Assembly: GCF_002001125.1 (NCBI RefSeq)
Contig: NZ_MUNV01000009.1
Location: 1-64,000, forward strand
DNA length: 64,000 nucleotides
Direction: 5' to 3'
From: Rhodanobacter sp. B04
GTDB taxonomy: Bacteria; Pseudomonadota; Gammaproteobacteria; Xanthomonadales; Rhodanobacteraceae
A program made the position numbers and the translations under genes. Position 1 is the first letter of the stretch. Each line of letters starts with the position of its first letter. The notes under the pieces are model-generated. The model worked only from the letters and a program-made list of their open reading frames with translations. It had not been told where the DNA came from and made no database searches. This document shows positions 46,748 to 56,830 of this stretch, piece by piece.

Positions 46748-48148
46748 TCAGCTCGTCAGCACCCGGTAGCAAGGCACGTACGCGGCACCGCCCGGAAGCT
46801 TCATGCGGTGCTGATCCACGAAAGCCTGCAACAGCTTGTCCAGCGCATGCATGATGTCGGCATCGCCGTCGATATCGAACGGACCGGACTGTTCGATCGC
46901 CTGCACGCCCTCTTCCTTTACATTGCCGGCGACGATACCGGAGAAGGCACGTCGAAGGTCAGCCGCCAACTCGTGCCGTGGCCGGTCGTGATGTATCTGC
47001 AGCGCACGCATCGCTTCATGCGTGGGGCGGAACGGGGTCTGGAATGCCAACGGAATCCGCAACGCCCAGTTGAAGAAAAAGGCGTCCTTGGTGTCCAGCC
47101 GGTGATTGCGCACCTTGTCGATGCCTTTGATCATCGCTTTTGCCACCGCTGCCGGGTCGTCCACGATGATCTGGTAGTGCTGCGCCACGTCATCGCCCAG
47201 GGTCAGCCGCAGGAAGCGATCGATCTGCTCGAAGTACGCGGCAGACTGCCGCGGCCCGGTGAAGATCAGCGGGAATGGCGTGCCGGCATTGTCCGGGTGC
47301 AGCAGAATGCCGAGCAGATAAAGGATTTCCTCGGCAGTACCGACACCACCGGGAAACACGATGATGCCGTGGCCCATGCGCACGAACGCCTCAAGCCGCT
47401 TCTCGATATCCGGCATGATCACCAGGTGATTGACGATCGGATTCGGCGATTCGGCGGCGATGATGCCCGGCTCGGTGATGCCGATGTAGCGATTGTGCCG
47501 GCGCCGTTGCTTCGCATGCGCAATGGTCGCACCCTTCATCGGCCCCTTCATCGCGCCCGGACCGCAACCGGTGCAGATATCCAGTCCACGCAGGCCCAGC
47601 TGATAGCCGACCAGCTTGGTGTACTCGTATTCCTCGCGCGCGATCGAATGGCCGCCCCAGCACACCACCAGGTTGGGATCGATATTCGGCTTCAGGATGC
47701 GCGCGTTGCGCAGGATCTCGAACACACCCTGGGTCAGCCCGGCCGAGCCGTCCAGGTCGAAACCGATCTGCTCAAGCTGGGTCGACACGTAGACGATGTC
47801 GCGCACCACCGCCACCAGCAGCTCGTTGATGCCGCGGATGATCTGGCCTTCCACGAAGGCCTGCGCCGGTGCATGGTTGAGCTCGATCTTGATGCCGCGA
47901 TCCTGCTGCAGCACCTGGATGTCGAAATCCGGATACTGCTCGAGGATCGCGCGCGGATCGTCACTGATGTTGCCCGAGGTCAATACTGCCAGCGCGCAGC
48001 GGCGCAGCAAGGCATGCAGACCCGAGTCGCTCGCGCCGCGCAACCGAGCCACTTCGTTGCGCGAAAGAATATCCAGCCCGCCGACCGGCGAGATACGCGC
48101 GCTGACGGTGGCTGACTTGCCGTTCGATACGGCATTCGTGTCATTCAT
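46748..48148 (-). CDS. ppnN: PpnN, pyrimidine/purine nucleotide 5'-monophosphate nucleosidase (LOG family)
   Basis: A 466-residue YgdH-type nucleosidase that cleaves nucleoside monophosphates to base and ribose-5-phosphate; in E. coli it is stimulated by (p)ppGpp. The LOG motif P-G-G-V-G-T-A-E-E is intact, along with G-C-G-P-G-A-M-K-G-P-M-K-G-A and extra N- and C-terminal domains that distinguish PpnN from small LOG cytokinin-activating enzymes. Length is as expected. Confidence 0.93.
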   Translation of the reverse strand: MNDTNAVSNGKSATVSARISPVGGLDILSRNEVARLRGASDSGLHALLRRCALAVLTSGNISDDPRAILEQYPDFDIQVLQQDRGIKIELNHAPAQAFVEGQIIRGINELLVAVVRDIVYVSTQLEQIGFDLDGSAGLTQGVFEILRNARILKPNIDPNLVVCWGGHSIAREEYEYTKLVGYQLGLRGLDICTGCGPGAMKGPMKGATIAHAKQRRRHNRYIGITEPGIIAAESPNPIVNHLVIMPDIEKRLEAFVRMGHGIIVFPGGVGTAEEILYLLGILLHPDNAGTPFPLIFTGPRQSAAYFEQIDRFLRLTLGDDVAQHYQIIVDDPAAVAKAMIKGIDKVRNHRLDTKDAFFFNWALRIPLAFQTPFRPTHEAMRALQIHHDRPRHELAADLRRAFSGIVAGNVKEEGVQAIEQSGPFDIDGDADIMHALDKLLQAFVDQHRMKLPGGAAYVPCYRVLTS

Positions 48149-48249
48149 TCCTGTTGTTCTCCTGACCGCTTCTCGCGGCTTGTTGGCCTGCCACTCACGT
48201 CGGACAGAACGAGTAGCTTCCCGCGCCGGTCCTGTATGGTCAAGCGCAC

Positions 48250-48282
48250 AAAAAAACCGGCGCCCTTACGGGCGCCGGTTTT
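48250..48282 (-). terminator. Terminator downstream of the first TonB-dependent receptor
   Basis: Hairpin AACCGGCGCCC / GGGCGCCGGTT with a 4-base loop, followed on the minus strand by a T-run (48250-48256), 18 bases beyond the receptor stop. Confidence 0.9.
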
Positions 48283-48299
48283 CAATACACCCGCTTTGA

Positions 48300-51200
48300 C
48301 TAGAACGTGTAGCGAGCGGTAAGCAGGAGCGACCAGCGTTGTGACGGACTCAACGACTCGTTGATCGGCAAGGAAGCCGGGCTGTACCCACCATTTTTCT
48401 GATAAGCCGCACCAGAGATGTCATACACATACTTGCCGGTAACCGGGTCGATACCCGTCACGTTGGCCAGATTGCGGTAACCCGGGAAGGTGGCACGATG
48501 TTCGACGCCCCACTTCTTGTTCAGCATGTTGGTGAAGTTGAACACGTCAAGGCTGAGTATGCCCTTGTTGCCCTTGAAGATGCCCGGGATTTCCTGGCGG
48601 AAGCTCAGGTCCAGCTGACTGATCCAGGGTGCATGCGCGCCGTTGACGCCAGCGATCTCGCCCTTGTGCTTGCTCAGGTATTTGTCGTTGTTGATGAAGT
48701 CCATGAACTGCTGCTTCTGCGCATCAGTCACTTTGGTGTTCCACTCGACGTCCGTCAGCGAACTCGGGATGTAAGCCAGATCGCGGGCATAGCCGTCGCC
48801 ATTGATGTCATTGCCGAATGACCAGCTGTACGGAGAACCCGAATGGCCATCAAACACGGCACCGACGGTGGTCGCGTAATTGCCGAAGAATCGGTGACTC
48901 CAGGTCACCGAAGCCAGCACACGCTTCGGAATCGAATACAGCGAGGTGGATTCCTTCGCCACATTTGGATTGACCCAGAAGTTGCCTTGATAGTTTGAGC
49001 TGGCCGTGCTGCTCGGCACGGGGTTCACGTCGGTGGTCTTGTTCCAGCTGAAACCAACCATCGCCGCCCAGTCGTTCGCGAATGCCTTCTTGAAAGATAG
49101 TGTGACGTTGTCCGAACGACCCTTGCTGGTATTGGTCAGACGGGTGACCGAACGATCGAACGCCGGGTTCGCATTCACGCGCTCGGTGGAGAGCGCCGTC
49201 TTGCTGACCGTGCCCCAGTACAGATTGCGGCCATCCTGGGCGAAACCGTCGGGAGTCAAATGACTGTTCGGATCGCCAATGTTCAGGTTCTGATAGAAGA
49301 TCGCATCACGCGCCTTCAGATGCACCCACTCCAGCGAACCGACGATACCCATCCAGGGCAATTCGCGATCCAGGGCAAGGCTCATTTTCCATACCGTCGG
49401 CTGCCGGAAGTTCGGGTCGACGGTATCGACCGCCATCTTGGCATTGGAGGAGCCAAGTATCGCCGAATTGCCCGGGATGATCGGGTTGTTCGGGTCATAG
49501 CTCGGCGCGGGCTTCAGGCCGACACCAGGCAGATTGACGCCAGGCAGAAGGCGATTGGCGTCAGTCACATTCCACGTGCCCACGTTGATGCCCGGATTGG
49601 CGTAGGAATTGGAAATCCAGACACTGGGGTTGTTGGCAATGAACAGGCCGGCACCACCACGCAACTGAGTCGACCGTTCGGTATCGAACGAATAGTTGAA
49701 CGACATGCGCGGCTGCACGACCCGGTTGCCGTTGATGGTGGTGGTATTGGAATAACCAAAGCCACCCTTGGCCGCCTGGCAACGTACGGAACCGTCCGCA
49801 TTACGCGCAGTGAACGATACCCCCGGCGTGGCGAGGAAACATTCATTGAGCAGTGGCCTGTCACTGGTCAGAGGGATATCGAGGCGAACACCGTACTGCA
49901 TCGACAGCCGATCGGTGATCTGCCAGCTATCCTGCAGGAAAGCGCCGTACTGGGTAATGGCGTAACGCGCGGCCACACTGTTCGGGTCTCGCGGATCGTT
50001 GCCGTTCACCGGCAACTTCAACTGGTAGTTGTACCAGGCACCGTTTTCGAAGTCCTGCAGCGAACGGAACTGGTAGGTACCGTAATAACGCTGCAGGAAG
50101 GCGTTGAAGTAATCGTCCTTCTGGAAATCCACACCGCCCTTCACCGTATGCTGATCCAGGAACAGCGTACCGGCCATATAGGCGTTCCAGCTCTTCACGT
50201 TGAGCACATTGACCATGCTGCTGTAGTCGGTGCCGAAAGCGACGTTCGGATTGTTATCGATGCCGTAGCTGGGATAGACCTGTACATACGGCTGCGCGCC
50301 GCCGACGGCGGGACCACGTGCCTGATCATAGGTGGCGTAGGAAACGGAAGCCTCAGTGGAGAACGTGCTGTTCCAGTCGTCGTACAAGTTCAGCGCATAG
50401 CTCTTGCTGTCGCGATTCTTGTAGAACCAATTGCTGCTCAGATTGATGTAGCTGGCGCCGCCATCATTGATGATCGGCTGGTTTTCCTTGGTACGGGTGT
50501 AGCGCAGGCTGGCACGGTGGCCGTCGGTGATGTTCCAGTCCAGTTTCACCAGCGTGCGCTTGTCGAGAAGATCGAACTTGCTCGTGCTGTCGCCCGGGTT
50601 CAAACCGAGTTGGCGGGCGGCGGCGGCGATCGCGTCTACCTGTGCCTGAGTCAGTCCCTGCACCGTGTTGGTGGCATTAGAGTCGCTGGGGCCGTAGGTG
50701 GCGCCCACACCAGTTTTCTTTGCCTGCTCGTAAGAAGCGAAGAAGAACAACTTGTCCTTGATGATCGGGCCGCCAAGCGTCATGCCGCCCGTCCAGTTAC
50801 GATCAAAGCCGGTGTACTGTGCCGTCTTGCCGGACGAATTCTGGATCTTGCCAAGCATGTCACTGGTGTTCTGGAACGCGTAGTACACCGATCCATGGAA
50901 ATTATTGGTGCCGCTCTTGGTCACCGCATTGATGTTGGCGCCGACGCCACGGCGGGCGGAAACGTCGTAGTTCACGGTCGAGATGTTGTATTCCTGGATC
51001 GTGTCCTGCGAAATCGGCGTACCGACACTGGCCAGACCGTTATCTTCGAGACCGAACGGATCGCCGGCATTCACCGTGTCGATCGAGATGTTGTTGTAGC
51101 GGAAGTTCTGGCCAAGCGCTGAAAACTGGCCACGATCCCGGTCCGAGATCACGATGCGCGGATCAAGACGCGCAATATCCTGGATCGAACGGCCCGGAGT

Positions 51201-51659
51201 CGGCGTGTTTTCCAGCTCACGCTGGGAAATATTGGTCGCCATGCCCTTGTTGTCGCTATTGAAGGTCTGCGAAAGAGCATTGGCCGTAACCGTGATGCTT
51301 TGCAGATCCTTTGCCTGCTGCCCGAGACTCAGGTTGATGGCCGTATCCTGAGCCAACTGCAGATAGACGTTGTTCCGCTCAATGCCATGCATGCCTGACT
51401 TGGAGACCGTCACGTCGAACGGACCACCCACGCGCAGGCCTTGTGCGGCATAGCGACCGTCCGCGTCCGTCGTGGTGGTCTTGGTGGTGCCCGAAGGCTC
51501 ATGCACGATCTGCACCGTGGCGCCTGCCACCGGCTGGCCGTTGGCGTCTAGCACGCGGCCGCTGATCGAGGAGGAGGTGTCCTGCGCCAGGATCGGCGAG
51601 GAGGCAAGCAGCGTGGCGATCGCCAGCGGCAGCAGTTTTGTGCGAACAATGCTTTTCAT
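48300..51659 (-). CDS. TonB-dependent receptor with N-terminal carboxypeptidase-regulatory-like domain (OAR type)
   Basis: A 1119-residue outer-membrane transporter. The signal peptide ends at I-L-A-Q (about residue 25); residues 30-115 are a CarboxypepD_reg-like beta-sandwich (S-G-R-V-L-D-A-N-G-Q-P-V-A-G-A-T-V); a plug domain follows, and a large barrel ends in aromatic T-A-R-Y-T-F. Such receptors in Xanthomonadales import oligosaccharides, peptides or siderophores; the substrate is unknown here. It is monocistronic, with its own terminator. Confidence 0.93.
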   Translation of the reverse strand: MKSIVRTKLLPLAIATLLASSPILAQDTSSSISGRVLDANGQPVAGATVQIVHEPSGTTKTTTTDADGRYAAQGLRVGGPFDVTVSKSGMHGIERNNVYLQLAQDTAINLSLGQQAKDLQSITVTANALSQTFNSDNKGMATNISQRELENTPTPGRSIQDIARLDPRIVISDRDRGQFSALGQNFRYNNISIDTVNAGDPFGLEDNGLASVGTPISQDTIQEYNISTVNYDVSARRGVGANINAVTKSGTNNFHGSVYYAFQNTSDMLGKIQNSSGKTAQYTGFDRNWTGGMTLGGPIIKDKLFFFASYEQAKKTGVGATYGPSDSNATNTVQGLTQAQVDAIAAAARQLGLNPGDSTSKFDLLDKRTLVKLDWNITDGHRASLRYTRTKENQPIINDGGASYINLSSNWFYKNRDSKSYALNLYDDWNSTFSTEASVSYATYDQARGPAVGGAQPYVQVYPSYGIDNNPNVAFGTDYSSMVNVLNVKSWNAYMAGTLFLDQHTVKGGVDFQKDDYFNAFLQRYYGTYQFRSLQDFENGAWYNYQLKLPVNGNDPRDPNSVAARYAITQYGAFLQDSWQITDRLSMQYGVRLDIPLTSDRPLLNECFLATPGVSFTARNADGSVRCQAAKGGFGYSNTTTINGNRVVQPRMSFNYSFDTERSTQLRGGAGLFIANNPSVWISNSYANPGINVGTWNVTDANRLLPGVNLPGVGLKPAPSYDPNNPIIPGNSAILGSSNAKMAVDTVDPNFRQPTVWKMSLALDRELPWMGIVGSLEWVHLKARDAIFYQNLNIGDPNSHLTPDGFAQDGRNLYWGTVSKTALSTERVNANPAFDRSVTRLTNTSKGRSDNVTLSFKKAFANDWAAMVGFSWNKTTDVNPVPSSTASSNYQGNFWVNPNVAKESTSLYSIPKRVLASVTWSHRFFGNYATTVGAVFDGHSGSPYSWSFGNDINGDGYARDLAYIPSSLTDVEWNTKVTDAQKQQFMDFINNDKYLSKHKGEIAGVNGAHAPWISQLDLSFRQEIPGIFKGNKGILSLDVFNFTNMLNKKWGVEHRATFPGYRNLANVTGIDPVTGKYVYDISGAAYQKNGGYSPASLPINESLSPSQRWSLLLTARYTF

Positions 51660-51900
51660 CGAACATCAACCTCATGGTGATTCGCAAGAAATAACGAAAT
51701 TTGGAGAAAACACGGCAACCTGCCTGCCGGGAACACCCTTAAGGCAATGATTTTCTTGGTTTTCCCCTGAATATACCGATCGAAGCCTTGCTGCTCGGTA
51801 CAGGCAGTCGAGCCAAATTTACGCGCAATATATTACAAATTCGTAACTTCATGCCATGCGGGGAAGCTCTCCCACATTCGCCCGAGGGTGACCGCACCAT
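51660..51900. promoter_or_regulatory. Leader of the first TonB-dependent receptor
   Basis: The gap upstream of the receptor includes an AT-rich block at about 51826-51851 (TTACAAATTCGTAAC and AATATATTA), which on the minus strand reads TAATATATT and could be a -10 region. No good -35 accompanies it. The rest shows no gene. Confidence 0.35.
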
Positions 51901-51930
51901 AAAAAAAGCCGGCACCCTAAGGTGCCGGCC
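51901..51930 (-). terminator. Terminator downstream of the second TonB-dependent receptor
   Basis: Hairpin GCCGGCACC / GGTGCCGGC (51908-51929, 4-base loop) followed on the minus strand by seven Ts. It lies 47 bases after the stop at 51977. Confidence 0.9.
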
Positions 51931-51976
51931 TGATTACCACGCTGTACCAGCCGTGGACATGTTGAGATGACCGCTT

Positions 51977-54421
51977 TTAGAAGAACGAAGCCCCGAGGGT
52001 CACCATGAGCGTACGGCTAGGCAGCAGCGAGTAGTACGGTGCCGAGGCGTACAGCGTCGTGCCGTTCTCGTCCTTGATCTTGTCCGGGTTGGATGCAAGG
52101 AACGCCGTGATGTTGTTGGCGTTGGTGAGCGCCTTGCGATCCGTGAGGTTGTACACATTGACCTTGAGGTACGGCTTGCGGAACCACGACGCGAAGTCCT
52201 GGAAATGCCAGCCTGCGCTGGCATTGAGCGTGGTGTACCCGCCCACCTTCTCCGTATTGGACCAGTCACCCCAGATCGAACTGCGGTACTTGGCGTCCAG
52301 GCCGACCCAGAACGGACCCTGATCATAGTTCAGGCGCACGAAACCAATGTTCTTCGGCGTATTCAGCAACGTCTTGCCGTTGGTGTTGTAGATGCCGTCG
52401 CCCTGCGAATCGAGATCACCCACCAAGGTCGCCTTGGTGTAGGCATACGAACCGTACAGCGTCAGGTTCGGCGTGATCTTGTAGCTGGCCTCTGTGTTCA
52501 GGCCGCGCATGCGCACCTTGGGCAGGGACAGATACACCGTCGCGAACGTATATTCGTCGAAGCCGGAGATCTGCTTGTTGTTGAGACTCGACGAGTACGC
52601 ATCGACGCTGGCCGAGAACGTGTCGTTGTAGAAGCGCCAGCCCAGGTCGGCCGTGGTCGCCGTTTCCGGCTTGTTGATGAAATCGCTCGCCGGCGAGACC
52701 TGGCCCGGAGCATTTGCGACAGCGCCGTTTTGCAACGTGGCGCCATTGATCGGTGCGCGGAAGGTCTTGCCCCAGCCGAAGTAGAACTGGTTCTGCTCGT
52801 TCAACTGGTACTTCGCGCCAAGGGTCGGGCTCACCTTGTGATAGGTCGAGCTGATATCGGCGACACCGTATTGCGTGTATCCGGAACGTACCGAACCCGG
52901 ATACTCGTAGTCGAAGCCGGTGCGCTCCACCCACAGGTAAGCCGCACCTGCCGTGAGGGTCCACTGGTCATTCGGCGTCCAGGTGTCCGTGGCGAATACC
53001 TTGCGGGTTTCGGTGGTGGTGTATTCGTTGTAGAGCTTCTGCACCGTGCCATCGGGATAGCGGATCAGGTCGGTCTCCGCCCAGTTGTCGGAGGGAATGC
53101 CCGTCGTCGGGTCGACCGGGGTGAACACCTCATGCTGCTCCTGGCGCGGGCGCTCCCACCACACCCCGTACTCGAGGCTGTTGTTCTCGCCGAAATCCTG
53201 ATTCAACTTGGCGATGACGCCGGGACGCATGGTGTACGAGGAACTCAGCGAATAGGCCAGATCCTTGCCGCCGATGCTGCCATTACCGTTTAGGTCCTGG
53301 TTGGTGTACTGGTATAGATTGGTCGTCTTCGTCGTTTCGGTGAAGGTTGTACCGCCGCCGCCGCCGCCAAAGCCGTACTGGAAGTAAGGCACCACCGAGA
53401 GGTGCAGGTTGTCGCTCAGCTTGAATTCGCCATCCATGCTGACCAGCCAGCTGCGGAACGGATTGGTGTGCAGCTTGTAGAAATTGGTGTCCGTGGGCGT
53501 CAGCAAGGTCGCATCATAGTTCTGGTTGTAATTCTGCTGCGCCTGCGCCTTGGTCAGGCTTTCATAGGTATTGTTGAACTCGCGGTTGTACTGGAACGAG
53601 GCCGAGATGGAGTTGCTGTCATCGATGGTCCACAGCGACTTGCCATCCACCTTGGTCACGTTCTGCTCACCAGGACCACGCCAGAGGTCGGCACTGTTGT
53701 TCGAGTAGGACAACCACGAACGCACCGGACCGGTATCGCCGGTATTCAGGCGCAGGAAGGTGCGGCGGTAGTCATTGCTGCCAAAGGTCTGGCTCGCATC
53801 CAGGCCAGCTGTATGCGAGGGGTCGATGGTAGCCCAGGCAATCGAGCCACCTGCCGCGCCGCCGATCGGCGTGTCCACGTCCGGATAACCCTGCAACACC
53901 GTAATGTCGCCATAGTTCTCCGCGTCGCCATACTCGGTCGAATACACTTTGTAGTTGCCGCTGTCGTTGATCGGCGCACCGTTGACCGTGGTGCCGATCT
54001 CGTCGCTGGTGAAGCCGCGGATGCTGTAGTTGCCGTTGGCGAGGCCGGTAAAGTCGTCGGTGGAAGCATTGACGCCCGGAATACTGTCGATCATCTGCAC
54101 AAACGTCACGCCCGGCGCCGCCTTGACGATCGCATCGCGGGTGATGGTGGAAACCGCCTTGGGTGCGGTCTGCACCGACATCAGGCCACCGCCCAATGAC
54201 AGCGACTGGGCAGTGACCTGCACCGACTGCAGCTGCTGCACGCGCTTGGTGTCATTGGAGGTGGTTGTGTTGGAGGTGCTCGATGCACTGGCACGCTGCG
54301 CCGTCTGGGCGCTGGCGACCGGCGCGGACGACGCCTGGTCGGAGGCACTCTGTGCCATAACCATGCCGGCGCTCATGCAGCAGGCCAGCGCAATGGATGC
54401 AGATAGATAGGTTCGTTTCAT
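51977..54421 (-). CDS. TonB-dependent receptor
   Basis: An 814-residue outer-membrane transporter. The signal peptide ends at V-M-A-Q. The plug domain carries T-P-K/A-P-K-A-V-S-T-I-T-R-D-A-I and S-I-R-G-F-T-S-D-E-I-G, and the barrel ends L-G-A-S-F-F. The style of the plug and barrel resembles siderophore- or small-ligand-type receptors, but no substrate can be assigned. The ATG at 54421 (M-K-R-T) is preferred over one 12 bases upstream because it starts directly at the signal peptide. It has its own terminator. Confidence 0.93.
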   Translation of the reverse strand: MKRTYLSASIALACCMSAGMVMAQSASDQASSAPVASAQTAQRASASSTSNTTTSNDTKRVQQLQSVQVTAQSLSLGGGLMSVQTAPKAVSTITRDAIVKAAPGVTFVQMIDSIPGVNASTDDFTGLANGNYSIRGFTSDEIGTTVNGAPINDSGNYKVYSTEYGDAENYGDITVLQGYPDVDTPIGGAAGGSIAWATIDPSHTAGLDASQTFGSNDYRRTFLRLNTGDTGPVRSWLSYSNNSADLWRGPGEQNVTKVDGKSLWTIDDSNSISASFQYNREFNNTYESLTKAQAQQNYNQNYDATLLTPTDTNFYKLHTNPFRSWLVSMDGEFKLSDNLHLSVVPYFQYGFGGGGGGTTFTETTKTTNLYQYTNQDLNGNGSIGGKDLAYSLSSSYTMRPGVIAKLNQDFGENNSLEYGVWWERPRQEQHEVFTPVDPTTGIPSDNWAETDLIRYPDGTVQKLYNEYTTTETRKVFATDTWTPNDQWTLTAGAAYLWVERTGFDYEYPGSVRSGYTQYGVADISSTYHKVSPTLGAKYQLNEQNQFYFGWGKTFRAPINGATLQNGAVANAPGQVSPASDFINKPETATTADLGWRFYNDTFSASVDAYSSSLNNKQISGFDEYTFATVYLSLPKVRMRGLNTEASYKITPNLTLYGSYAYTKATLVGDLDSQGDGIYNTNGKTLLNTPKNIGFVRLNYDQGPFWVGLDAKYRSSIWGDWSNTEKVGGYTTLNASAGWHFQDFASWFRKPYLKVNVYNLTDRKALTNANNITAFLASNPDKIKDENGTTLYASAPYYSLLPSRTLMVTLGASFF

Positions 54422-55003
54422 TATGGATTCCATCTCTCAAGTTCAAACAAGTGAATGACCGGTTCAACGGTCGATCGCATAGCAACTTTTCCGTGGTCCT
54501 CCGGGGCGCTGAGCAGTCCCATCCCGCTCAGCTGGCCATATCGGGGAACTTCGGCAACTCCCGGCACTCCAACTCGCCTAGTTGATCAGGCAGTGCATCG
54601 TCTTGCCCGAAACCAAAATCGCAAATTATTGCTATCAATGCCTAGCAAAACCGAAAGAAAAAACGTAAAACTCGGGCACAAAAAAACCCAACCTGTCAGT
54701 CGGGCGGTAAATTGCATCAAATTCTCGAAATTACTTGCGGTTATTCCGTGTCGCCAACAAACGTCGTGCCGTTGAATTAATGCACTTCGTCATGATCACG
54801 GATTTACCTTACAACAATTTTACAACAATTCCAGCCATTGCCGATAATCGAGAATGGCCATGTAATTGCAACGCAAACTCGTCACACGGCCATCTTGCGA
54901 TCCCGCATGATCCAGGCCTCGATGCCTGCTTGCTGCATACGACAATCCCGCCCCAGACCACCGGAACGATCTCGGCCACGGCCGCGCAGGAACATGCAGT
55001 GGG
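54422..55003. other. Non-coding stretch between olsF-like gene and second receptor
   Basis: This stretch of 582 bases holds the receptor promoter and the olsF-like 3' region. Visible are a probable terminator (54680-54704) and a direct repeat TTACAACAATT twice at 54809-54830. No coding frame has recognisable features. Confidence 0.5.
54680..54704 (-). terminator. Possible terminator in the receptor upstream region
   Basis: Minus-strand hairpin CCCGAC / GTTGGG (one G-U pair, 6-base loop) followed by seven Ts. It lies about 300 bases past the olsF-like stop and could end that transcript or attenuate the receptor transcript. Confidence 0.5.
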
Positions 55004-56716
55004 TCAGACCATCTTGCCGAGGTAGCGCGCCCGTTTGGCTTCCTTCAGGGCGGCAAGATCCAGCATCACCAGCCCATCCACGCAACCGGAAAAGCCCGGG
55101 TCCTCGCCAAAGTCCAGGAACTGCACGCCGTCTGGCTCCACCAGGTCGACATATTGGCGATATAGCACCGGCAAACTGACACCCAGCGCATCCAGATGAT
55201 GCTTCAGCTTGCCCAGGCCGGCGGACGCATCGAGCCCGTCCAGTGCCAGTCGCACGCCCTGGATGACTTCGTCGGAAATAACGAACGGCTGCCTGGCCGC
55301 TGCCAGTCCCGGGGCGCCGAAATAATGCTGATGTGCCGCAGCGATCCATTCGCGTGCCTCGCGCGGCAGACTGACCGACATGCTGACCGGACCGAACAGG
55401 TAACGCAGTTCCGGATGACGCTGCAGATACAGGCCGATGCCCTGCCACAACTGATCCAGCGCGCGCGAGCGCCAGTACGCCGGCGCGATAAAGCTGCGTC
55501 CCAGTTCCAAGCCTTGCGTAAGCCGCGACTCCAGCGCCGGCGAGTAGTGGAACAGGCTGGAGGTATACAGGCCTGGCATGCCGTGCTCGGCGATCAGCCG
55601 GGCGCCGTGGCCAAGGCGATAGGCACCGACGATCCGCAAGGCTTGCCGGTCCCACAGCACCAGATGTTCGTAGTGCGGATCGCAGGCGTCCAGATCGCGC
55701 CGTGCACCGGTACCTTCACCGACCTTGCGGAAGGTCAGCTCGCGCAACCGACCGATTTCACGCAGCACGGTGCTGTCGGCAGCCCCCTTGAACAACAGCG
55801 CCTGCTTGCCATCGCTGAGTTCGGCCAGCTTTTCGGCCCGCGCCAGTTCGGCGGCAACCTGGTCGGCAGGCTCTGGATGTGCCAGTGGTGTCTGTCCGCC
55901 AAAGATCAGTCCACGGTGTCGGCCGACCCGATAGACATGCCGCCGCATCAGCCTCGCAGCCTGCACCGATGACCCCTCGCTGCGCTGTTCCAGCTCGGCG
56001 GCCGTGATCAGTGCCCCGATGCTGAAACCGATCCGTCGACTGCCCGATGCCACCGCTTCGCGCGGCAACATCGCCGTGCTCAGCGGTCTGGCCAGCATCG
56101 ACATGCCATAGAACATGGTCGAATTGCGTGCAGCGACATGCACCGGCAAGACCGGCACCTTGCGGCGCAGCGACAACCGTGCAAAACCGTCCGACCAGCG
56201 CCCGTCGCGCACGCCATCGGCGCGCATCCGCGATACCTCGCCGGCGGGAAACACGATCAGCGCCTCGCCGTTATCCAGCGCACGGTAAATGCCGCGCAGG
56301 CGCGATGCCGCGCCCTTGCCGAACACGTCCACCGGCAGCAGCAGCCGACCCAGCTGCGGCACCGTCGCCAGCCAGTCGTTGCCGAGAATGCGCACATCGC
56401 TGCGCACCGAACCGATCAACTGCAGCAGCGTCAGCGCGTCCTGCATGCCCAGCGGGTGATTGGCCACCACCAGCAATGGGCCATCCAGCGGGATGTGTTC
56501 GCGCTCGCGCGAATTGACGTGGTAGCTGGTTCCAAGCACATCCAGCACACGTTCGACAAAATCAAAACCCGTGGCCGTGCCGACCCTATCCAGCACGCGG
56601 TTGAAACCATCCTCGTCGGCCAGCCGCCCGAGCATGCCCGCGACCGGGCGACGGATGACGGGATATTGCGCCAGCCAGGGCAGACGCTCGAGCAGAGACT
56701 GTTCGATACTCAGCAT
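55004..56716 (-). CDS. OlsF-like bifunctional acyltransferase (ornithine-lipid-type)
   Basis: A 570-residue fusion of a PlsC-like O-acyltransferase (about 55-290, with A-N-H-P-L-G-M-Q-D and F-P-A-G-E-V-S-R) and a hemolysin/OlsB-type N-acyltransferase of the GNAT fold (about 310-530, with F-R-K-V-G-E-G-T-G and Y-R-L-G-H-G). This domain order matches OlsF, which makes ornithine lipid in one polypeptide; related proteins make other N-acyl lipids. No signal peptide, membrane-associated. The ATG has GAGGA 8 bases upstream. Confidence 0.8.
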   Translation of the reverse strand: MLSIEQSLLERLPWLAQYPVIRRPVAGMLGRLADEDGFNRVLDRVGTATGFDFVERVLDVLGTSYHVNSREREHIPLDGPLLVVANHPLGMQDALTLLQLIGSVRSDVRILGNDWLATVPQLGRLLLPVDVFGKGAASRLRGIYRALDNGEALIVFPAGEVSRMRADGVRDGRWSDGFARLSLRRKVPVLPVHVAARNSTMFYGMSMLARPLSTAMLPREAVASGSRRIGFSIGALITAAELEQRSEGSSVQAARLMRRHVYRVGRHRGLIFGGQTPLAHPEPADQVAAELARAEKLAELSDGKQALLFKGAADSTVLREIGRLRELTFRKVGEGTGARRDLDACDPHYEHLVLWDRQALRIVGAYRLGHGARLIAEHGMPGLYTSSLFHYSPALESRLTQGLELGRSFIAPAYWRSRALDQLWQGIGLYLQRHPELRYLFGPVSMSVSLPREAREWIAAAHQHYFGAPGLAAARQPFVISDEVIQGVRLALDGLDASAGLGKLKHHLDALGVSLPVLYRQYVDLVEPDGVQFLDFGEDPGFSGCVDGLVMLDLAALKEAKRARYLGKMV

Positions 56717-56830
56717 GACCGTGTCCTCGAATCGACCTCCGCCATCCTGAAGGTCGAATGTGACAAGCGGTCGATGCGCCGGTGTGCAAGGCCAGCCCAG
56801 CCGGCGACCCGCTCTTTCAGACGGTCGGGT

